From NCBI GenBank assembly GCA_964549735.1, contig CAZJWO010000105.1:1-12690 (forward strand): a stretch of DNA of 12,690 nucleotides. Direction: 5' to 3'. Below the pieces are notes generated by a model, which saw only the letters and a program-made list of their open reading frames with translations, did no database searches and had not been told where the DNA came from. The stretch comes from Glo-17 sp964549735 (GTDB lineage: Bacteria > Krumholzibacteriota > Krumholzibacteriia > LZORAL124-64-63). Made by a program: the position numbers and the translations under genes. This document shows, piece by piece, positions 7,402 to 12,690 of the stretch (positions within the stretch are counted from its first letter, which is position 1; each line of letters starts with the position of its first letter).

Positions 7402-9972
7402 TCAGAAGCTGTAATCGATCTGCAAGCGGACGTGCAGGTCGTCTCGCGGGACATACGTGGCGTCCGGCGTCGGCGGCACCGCGACACCGAAGCGGCGCAC
7501 GTCGTAGTAGGTGCCGGGCAGACCGTGATCCTTCGTCACCTTGAGCTGGGTCAGCATGCGCTCCGAGATCCGGCTCTCGATCTGCAGCCAGTTCCGGAAG
7601 CCGGCGCCGTCCAGCAGCACGAACTCGGTGCCCTCGAAGTTCCACCAGAAGCCGTCATAGATGGACGTGGCGTACGTCAGCCGTAGCCACGGCGTCAGGT
7701 TGTGCTCGTAGCGCGCTTCGAAGGCGTGGCCGGGACTGGCGGCCGAACCGACGGCGCTCTGAGCGCCGTCGGTCGGATCGGCCGGAAATGCCAGCCGCTG
7801 GCGGGCGACGAAATTCACGTTGCTCTGGGAGTAGGTCAGCATGAAGCGATTGTAGTGCGACAGCAGCGCGATCAGCTGCAGCCGGTTCTCCCAGCTCGTG
7901 AAGCTGCGCACGTCCTCGGGATTGGCGTCCGTGCGGCTGGAGAGGCGGTGCCGCAGGCGCAGGCGCAGGTTGAACTTCGGCTGGTACTCGAGCCGCGCCG
8001 TGTAGCGCATGAGCTCGGCGCCGTCGGACTTGCGCTCCCACTGGTCGAACTGCAGGCCGTTGATGATGAACTGCCGGCTGATGCGGTAGCGCATGTCCAG
8101 GAACAACCCCTGCTCGCCCTTGGGCTGGGGGTTCTCGGTGCTCAGCCAGCCGTAGAGCTCGTCGTCGAGCCGGTAGGAATTGTCGAGCACGGTCTGCTCG
8201 TACCGGCTGTCGTTGCTGAACGAGCGCATGTAGGGGTTGTCGAATCCCAGATCATAGTCGCGGTAGATCGCCAGCAGGTAGAGGTTCTCCCATTGGGCGT
8301 AGGCGTTGAGGATCCAGGCCTGCGGATTGTCGCTCGACAGGAACGAGACGCGCGGATCCTGCAGCCAGGCGTACTCTCCCTGCACGGCCACGTTGCCGAC
8401 CACGGCCTGCGCCTCGGCGCCGTAGATGCGCCGCCATTTGTACTCGCTGCGCGTGCCGGCGCCGGGGTCGTCGAACACGCTGCGGTAGCCCGCCGCGATG
8501 TCGCTGTCGCGCGCCTCCCAGTACTGGGAGGATGTGCCGCCGCTGATCAAGGTCGTCGGCTGGGGATCGAACGCGCGGTCGTAGGCGCTGTGCAGGCCCG
8601 TCACGCCGATGTACGTGCCGTGCCCCAGCAGGTACTTCACGTTGGCGCCGTAGAGGTTCTCGCGGAACGCGTTGCGGCGCAGTCCGGTCGGCCGGCCGCT
8701 GGCGGTCGATCGCTCGTCGAGCCAGCTCTGTTCCAGGCGCGGGTTCATCGTCACGTAACGGTTGATCGTGCCGTCGGGATTGACGATCGCGTCGCGCTCG
8801 TCCGAAGAGATGAAGGCCGCCACGTGCAGGTTGCCCGCGCGCCCCTCGGCGGCCGCGCCGGTCAGGGCGTACTGGTGGGTGCGGCTGAGGTCGCTGCGGA
8901 TGCCGAGCGGCCGCTTGTTCCAACCGTAGCCGGTCTTGCGGAAGTGGATGAAGTCGGTGTTGTCCATGATCAGGCCCAGGCCGAACGAGGCCCGGAAGTT
9001 GCCGACCACGGCGCGCTTGAGATGGAAGCCGCCGAGATCCTGCCGGCGCGCCTCGAAGTAGAACTTGGCCGTCTCGTCCCAGTCGCGCTCGCCCAGTCCG
9101 CGGTAGGTGCGCACGCCGGCCCGCCAGCCGCCGGGAATCATGACGCGCAGCTTGTGCGACATGGCGGGGCGCAGGAGCTGCACTCCGGACTTGATCTGCA
9201 GCTCGCCGAGGGCGGCGTTGTCGTCGTCGCCGGTGTAGATCGGCGTGTCGTAGTAGCGCAGCTGGTAGTCCGCGCGCACCCGCTGATCGTCCTCGAGGTG
9301 CTGATCGTCGTAGACCACGAAGTCGCGGAGGTTGCGGAAGGCGTAGTAGTTCAACCCGTCGCTGCGCCGCAGCTGCCGGCCGTCCGTGAAGCCGCCCAGG
9401 CGTTCGCGCGAACCCAGGATCGCCGCCGCGTCGACCGGCGAGACGTTCTGGAAGCTCATGAGGTCGAAGAGATCCAGGTTGTTGACGTTCATCGGCTCCT
9501 GGAGCAGGTCGAGGTAGTCGTCGACCAGACCCTCGTTCGACCCTTCCTGGTCCAGGTAGTTGCGCACCTGGCGGTAGCTGGCCGTCATGCGCGCGATGGC
9601 CTGATCGCCCGGCGGGGGCGGCAGCACCGCCACCAGCGGCCGCAGCTGGCCGAGGATCTGCGGCGTGATCCCCTCGACCTCGTTCAGGTCGTAGAGGTCG
9701 GTGAAGAAGCGCACGTAGGTGCGATGTTCGTAGATGGCGCGGGCCACCGTCTCGGGGATCGGCAGGGCCAGGATCTCCTCCAGGGGCGCGCTGTTGAGGT
9801 CGAGCTTGCCCTGGGACAGGTAGGAGCGCCCGGCCGGGGGCGCCTTGCCGGCCTCCTGCGCGGGGGCGGCCCGCGTCCCGCCGAGCAGCAGGCAGCCGAG
9901 CGCCAGCAGCACCAGCGGCGCCCGCCAGCGGCGCCGAGGCGGCGCGACGCCTTGATTCACGCGTGGTCTCAC
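7402..9972 (-). CDS. Outer-membrane protein with ComEA-like HhH domains and a large beta-barrel
   Basis: This is an 856-residue exported protein. A signal peptide (about 15-38, APLVLLALGCLLLGG) leads into two helix-hairpin-helix units. The first (57-115) is ComEA-like: KLDLNSAPLEEILALPIP, then a helix and FFTDLYDLNEVEGITPQIL. The second (160-222) repeats the pattern with MNVNNLDLFDLMSF and GGFTDGRQL. The remaining ~630 residues are a run of alternating aromatic/polar strands rich in Tyr, Arg and Asp, ending DDLHVRLQIDYSF with a C-terminal phenylalanine; this is a typical outer-membrane barrel. HhH domains usually bind the DNA backbone, and ComEA does so in the periplasm during DNA uptake. Fusion to a barrel suggests DNA capture at the outer membrane, but this is inference, because some HhH units bind no DNA. 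The start is GTG 9972: GTGA overlaps the upstream TGA by four bases, giving translational coupling. Confidence 0.85.
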   Translation of the reverse strand: MRPRVNQGVAPPRRRWRAPLVLLALGCLLLGGTRAAPAQEAGKAPPAGRSYLSQGKLDLNSAPLEEILALPIPETVARAIYEHRTYVRFFTDLYDLNEVEGITPQILGQLRPLVAVLPPPPGDQAIARMTASYRQVRNYLDQEGSNEGLVDDYLDLLQEPMNVNNLDLFDLMSFQNVSPVDAAAILGSRERLGGFTDGRQLRRSDGLNYYAFRNLRDFVVYDDQHLEDDQRVRADYQLRYYDTPIYTGDDDNAALGELQIKSGVQLLRPAMSHKLRVMIPGGWRAGVRTYRGLGERDWDETAKFYFEARRQDLGGFHLKRAVVGNFRASFGLGLIMDNTDFIHFRKTGYGWNKRPLGIRSDLSRTHQYALTGAAAEGRAGNLHVAAFISSDERDAIVNPDGTINRYVTMNPRLEQSWLDERSTASGRPTGLRRNAFRENLYGANVKYLLGHGTYIGVTGLHSAYDRAFDPQPTTLISGGTSSQYWEARDSDIAAGYRSVFDDPGAGTRSEYKWRRIYGAEAQAVVGNVAVQGEYAWLQDPRVSFLSSDNPQAWILNAYAQWENLYLLAIYRDYDLGFDNPYMRSFSNDSRYEQTVLDNSYRLDDELYGWLSTENPQPKGEQGLFLDMRYRISRQFIINGLQFDQWERKSDGAELMRYTARLEYQPKFNLRLRLRHRLSSRTDANPEDVRSFTSWENRLQLIALLSHYNRFMLTYSQSNVNFVARQRLAFPADPTDGAQSAVGSAASPGHAFEARYEHNLTPWLRLTYATSIYDGFWWNFEGTEFVLLDGAGFRNWLQIESRISERMLTQLKVTKDHGLPGTYYDVRRFGVAVPPTPDATYVPRDDLHVRLQIDYSF

Positions 9973-10868
9973 TTCGCCTCACCACCCCAGGTTGCCCGCA
10001 GGCCGAACTGATGGGAACTGTCGAGCACGCCGCCGCCCGTCGCGAACCCGTAATCGATCGCGAAGCCGCGGAACGTGTAGCCGAAGCCGGCGCCGAGCTT
10101 GCTCGGATCGGTCATGATGCCCGCCCGCAGGTGGAACCCGTCGACGACGGCGAGCTCCAGGCCGCCGCGCCACTGGGTCGCCTCGCCCTGCATGACTTGC
10201 GCCTCGAAGGTGGTCACGACCCCGCTGTAGGGTTGATAGGAGGCCCCCATGTGGATGCGCTGCGGGATCTCTTCCTCGTCCCGGCCGATCTTCGCCGCGT
10301 TGAGGTTGTGCACCATCAGGCCCAGACGGGTGCGGTCGTGCAGGACGACGAGCATGCCGAGGTCCACGCCCGCGGCCGTGCCGCTGCCCGGAGCGAAGCC
10401 GCCGATTGTCTCGGCGAACTCGAGGCGGTAGAGATTCACGCCGTAGCCGATGGCGACCGAGGAGTGCAGGTCCTGGAACAGGTAGAGGCCGTGCGAGAAT
10501 GTTAAGGTCAGCTCCTTGAGCAGGTCGACGTCCTGATAGTCGACCGAGAACTGCCGCAGGCCGAAGCCCACGCTCCCCAGCCGCCCCGGCAACCGCTGCG
10601 CGGCGCCGAGATAGGCGAGCCGGTTGAAGTCCAGGCCGAAGGGCTGCACGTAGCTCAGGCCCGCGTGGCCGGTGCGCGCGGGCATCTCGGCGAGCCCGGC
10701 CGGATTGAGGAAGGCCGCGAAGGGCGCGTCGGGCACCGCGACGCCGGCCTCGCCCATGGCGCGGGCGCGCGGGCTGACCATGATGTTCTCGAAGGCGGCC
10801 CAGGCGGGCGCGCCGCCGAGCAGGAGCGCCGCCATCATCAGGATCGATGCTAGTTTGCGGTCCATCAT
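9969..10868 (-). CDS. PorV/PorQ-family outer-membrane protein
   Basis: This 299-residue exported protein of the PorV/PorQ (UPF0164) type has a signal peptide (LASILMMAALLLGGAPAWA, cleavage near residue 24/25). The family's N-terminal block follows: RARAMGEAGVAVPDAPFAAFLNPAGLA (34-60). Then come barrel strands such as SVGFGLRQFSVDY and GAGFGYTFRGFAIDYGF. PorV works with type IX secretion, carrying cargo with a C-terminal sorting domain to the surface; PorQ and other paralogues have varied roles. The first ATG at 10868 has GAGGG four to five bases upstream, and a second ATG follows at once. The gap from the upstream gene's stop is 10 bases, and its own stop overlaps the next start (GTGA). It is somewhat shorter than PorV proper (near 390). 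Its neighbour carries a FlgD-like C-terminal domain, which could be its cargo. Confidence 0.87.
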   Translation of the reverse strand: MMDRKLASILMMAALLLGGAPAWAAFENIMVSPRARAMGEAGVAVPDAPFAAFLNPAGLAEMPARTGHAGLSYVQPFGLDFNRLAYLGAAQRLPGRLGSVGFGLRQFSVDYQDVDLLKELTLTFSHGLYLFQDLHSSVAIGYGVNLYRLEFAETIGGFAPGSGTAAGVDLGMLVVLHDRTRLGLMVHNLNAAKIGRDEEEIPQRIHMGASYQPYSGVVTTFEAQVMQGEATQWRGGLELAVVDGFHLRAGIMTDPSKLGAGFGYTFRGFAIDYGFATGGGVLDSSHQFGLRATWGGEAK

Positions 10869-10878
10869 GCGTCCCTCG

Positions 10879-12636
10879 CTACTTCAGGCGCGTGGCCACG
10901 ACCACGGGCGCGGTCTTGATGGTTCTCTTGCCGGTGGCGCGTTCCACCACTTGCAGATGGATGACGTACATGCCGGCACGTACGCGCTCGAACGTCGCGT
11001 CGCGGCCGTCCCAGACGACCTGCAGCGGCGCCGGACCGTCGAAACGGCTGTCGAAGAGGGTCTTGACCAGGCGACCCTCGAGGTCCAGGACGCGCACCTT
11101 GGTCTCGCTGCCCGGCTTGGTCCGGAAATCGAAGACGAACGTCTCGAGATCCGGCACGAAGGTCTGCGGCGGCACATTGAGCACGACCTCGCCGATCTCG
11201 CCGTCGCCGGCGCTGGGGCGCGCCGGATCGTAGGCCCGGACCGCGAAGTTCAGGTCGAACGGCTCGCCCACCTCGTCGCGGCCGTCGACGCCATTGCCCG
11301 GCGGACCGGGCTGGCCGTTCTCTTCGGGGTCGATGCGGTGGTAGGAGAAATCGAACGTGGCCTCCCCCGGGAATGGTCTCTGATCTGGGACCGCGGTCTC
11401 GGACTGGTAGGACTCTCCGCCCACCGAAACGCCCGTCTTGCTGAACCGGGTGCTCGTGCTGGTCCCCCAGAAGAACATGTCGATGTCGGTGACCAGATTG
11501 CTCACGCCGTCCCAGTAGTATAGAACGACGCATTCCGACGCGTTGGACAGCGTCGGCGTCGTCCCGCCCACGATGCTGTTGTTGCCATTCGGATCGCCGA
11601 ATACCGGGCGCATGCGCGGCGCCGGTCCGGTGCCCCATAATTCCAGATGCGGCACGAAGCCGAAACGGTTGAAGAAGGCCTGCGATCCCGCGATCGAAAC
11701 GACGAGCGTGTCGCCGGCAGCCAACGTATACCCGTCCGGGAAGCGCGCGTGGAAATCGTTGAACAGGCCGCCGCCGACCGTCGTCTGCGAGGGGTTCCCC
11801 TCCGTGATACGCCAGTAGTACTGGCTGCCCGGCGCGTGGATCGCGTCGGTCAGGTAGTAATCGCTGAGATCGACGTCGACATCATTGGGGTTGTAGATCT
11901 CGATGAATTCGTCTTCGGTCCCCTGGGTGGCGACCTCGGTGATCAGCAGCTTGTGCGCCACGCCGGGCACGTACGGCGCCGCGATCGTGACGGACTGCGT
12001 GCCGCCGCCTTCTGGCCAGACCGCTTCACCCCCGCCCGTATCGGCGGCCACCACGCGCCAGGCGATGACGTTGCCCGCGGCGAACTGCCCGAGCACCGCG
12101 TCCCAGAAGTCGCCGCTGGTGTTGCTGGCCACCTGGCTCTGCTGCGCGCCGCCGTCGACGGTGAAGAAGACGGTCACTGCGCTGAGCGGGTCATCGCCCA
12201 GTTCGACGCGCGCGCGCACCGTGAGGTCGGCGCCCGCCGTCGTGTTCGACACGCTGGCCGACAGGATCTTCAATTCCCGCTCCGGCTCGATCACCTGGTC
12301 GCCGGGAAAGGCGATGGTCGCGTGGTCGGGGGCGCTCACGCACACGTAATCGACCCAGTTCGACCCCTGGAACGGCGCCGCGTTGAAGGGGATGATCTCG
12401 ACGAGCAGGCCCATGCCGTTCTGCTCGGCGCCGACGGTCCACGCATGGCTCAGCTCGACCCAGTCCGCGCCGCCGCTGAACGCCGGATTGCCGAACGCGT
12501 TGGCGACGACGTCGTCGGGGGTCCCGCCGGCCTGGGTCCAGTGGCCCCAGATGCGCAGCGACGGGCTCGCGTCGATGGACTGGTCCAGCGTCATGACGCT
12601 GGCGCGCACCTCGTCGCCCGTCTGCAGGCCGGTGAT
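10879..12636 (-). CDS. Lamin-tail-domain secreted protein with FlgD-like C-terminal domain, 5' end missing
   Basis: The C-terminal 585 residues of a large surface or secreted protein are present. The frame is open to the adapter (ITGLQTGDEVRASV is the first readable sequence), so the start is outside the contig; a GTG at 12609 is internal, not the start. Visible order: a jelly-roll/CBM4_9-like module (to about residue 100), an Ig-like segment (about 120-205, TVRARVELGDDPLSAVTVFF), a lamin-tail domain beginning near 225 (LLITEVATQGTEDEFIEIYN, then DLSDYYLTD) and a C-terminal FlgD-Ig/sorting-type domain (about 495-575, KVRVLDLEGRLVKTL, VVWDGRD, RAGMYVIHLQV). Bacterial lamin-tail domains occur in extracellular proteins, often with nucleases or phosphoesterases. 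The C-terminal domain resembles type IX secretion tails but ends VVVATRLK. It is first in the visible operon, 10 bases before the PorV-like gene. Confidence 0.87.
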   Translation of the reverse strand: MTGLQTGDEVRASVMTLDQSIDASPSLRIWGHWTQAGGTPDDVVANAFGNPAFSGGADWVELSHAWTVGAEQNGMGLLVEIIPFNAAPFQGSNWVDYVCVSAPDHATIAFPGDQVIEPERELKILSASVSNTTAGADLTVRARVELGDDPLSAVTVFFTVDGGAQQSQVASNTSGDFWDAVLGQFAAGNVIAWRVVAADTGGGEAVWPEGGGTQSVTIAAPYVPGVAHKLLITEVATQGTEDEFIEIYNPNDVDVDLSDYYLTDAIHAPGSQYYWRITEGNPSQTTVGGGLFNDFHARFPDGYTLAAGDTLVVSIAGSQAFFNRFGFVPHLELWGTGPAPRMRPVFGDPNGNNSIVGGTTPTLSNASECVVLYYWDGVSNLVTDIDMFFWGTSTSTRFSKTGVSVGGESYQSETAVPDQRPFPGEATFDFSYHRIDPEENGQPGPPGNGVDGRDEVGEPFDLNFAVRAYDPARPSAGDGEIGEVVLNVPPQTFVPDLETFVFDFRTKPGSETKVRVLDLEGRLVKTLFDSRFDGPAPLQVVWDGRDATFERVRAGMYVIHLQVVERATGKRTIKTAPVVVATRLK

Positions 12637-12637
12637 C

Positions 12638-12690
12638 AGATCGGAAGAGCGTCGTGTAGGGAAAGAGTGTAGGGTAGGGTGTAGTTGGGG
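12638..12690. other. Illumina i5-side adapter contamination
   Basis: Bases 12638-12670 match the reverse complement of the TruSeq read-1/universal adapter (AGATCGGAAGAGCGTCGTG to AGTGT). Bases 12671-12678 (agggtagg) occupy the i5 index position and differ by one base from the reverse complement of index D503 as I remember it. GTGTAG (12679-12684) is the next adapter block. The last six bases degrade to T/G, typical of low-quality read ends. This is not genomic. Frames ending RASCRERV come from this stretch. Confidence 0.98.

Noticed and set aside
7374..7487. 38-residue N-terminal extension of the FadL-like barrel
   Set aside because: It overlaps the HhH-barrel gene and precedes the signal peptide; GAGGAG marks ATG 7373.
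7702..10011. Very long plus-strand open frame (769 residues) opposite the HhH-barrel gene
   Set aside because: Its composition (runs of Ala, Val, Gly, Arg, His, Asp and Glu without domain pattern) is the typical antisense product of a GC-rich gene. The minus strand has signal peptide, HhH motifs and barrel strands.
12607..12609. GTG at 12609 as the start of the lamin-tail protein
   Set aside because: The frame stays open to the adapter with sensible sequence (ITGLQTGDEV) and there is no signal peptide after the GTG, so the real start is upstream.
11647..12672. 341-residue plus-strand frame ending RASCRERV
   Set aside because: Antisense to the lamin-tail protein and terminates in adapter.

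Overview
The window reads as one complete assembled contig from a GC-rich (about two-thirds G+C by eye) Gram-negative bacterium. Both ends are untrimmed Illumina adapter: bases 1-45 and 12638-12690 are library sequence, so the genomic insert is about 46-12637 and both terminal genes are cut by the adapter junctions. Several outer-membrane beta-barrel proteins, a lamin-tail-domain protein with a FlgD-like C-terminal domain, and a PorV/PorQ-type protein point to the FCB side of the tree (Krumholzibacteriota-, Eiseniibacteriota-, Latescibacterota- or Gemmatimonadota-like lineages). This placement is inferred from domain content only. GTG starts are common (glycosyltransferase, rsgA, AAA+ gene, HhH-barrel gene).

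Left part (46-2741): a truncated family 9 glycosyltransferase on the minus strand, divergent from a small single-pass membrane protein. That gene converges on rsgA (ribosome assembly GTPase, minus strand), with the two stop codons 6 bases apart. Divergent from rsgA is a two-gene plus-strand operon: a type-2 PTS EIIA protein and, one base later, a short C4 zinc-ribbon protein. It ends at a GC-rich hairpin shared with the convergent AAA+ gene.

Middle (2742-4248): a stand-alone Clp-type (ClpA/B/C D2-like) AAA+ ATPase. A 277-base structured leader upstream holds two overlapping, mutually exclusive hairpins and an AT-rich 8+8 inverted repeat.

Right part (4249-12637): five minus-strand genes with short gaps or overlap, apparently one operon. 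In transcription order they are a lamin-tail/FlgD-like secreted protein (5' end missing), a PorV/PorQ-family barrel, a large outer-membrane protein with two ComEA-like helix-hairpin-helix units before a beta-barrel, a second NPAGLA-type barrel (FadL/OmpP1-like), and a secreted 5'-nucleotidase. Together they suggest a surface module that captures DNA or nucleotides and dephosphorylates nucleotides in the periplasm. The operon layout and domains are visible in the sequence; the DNA or nucleotide role is my inference. This is the best candidate for an undescribed system here.
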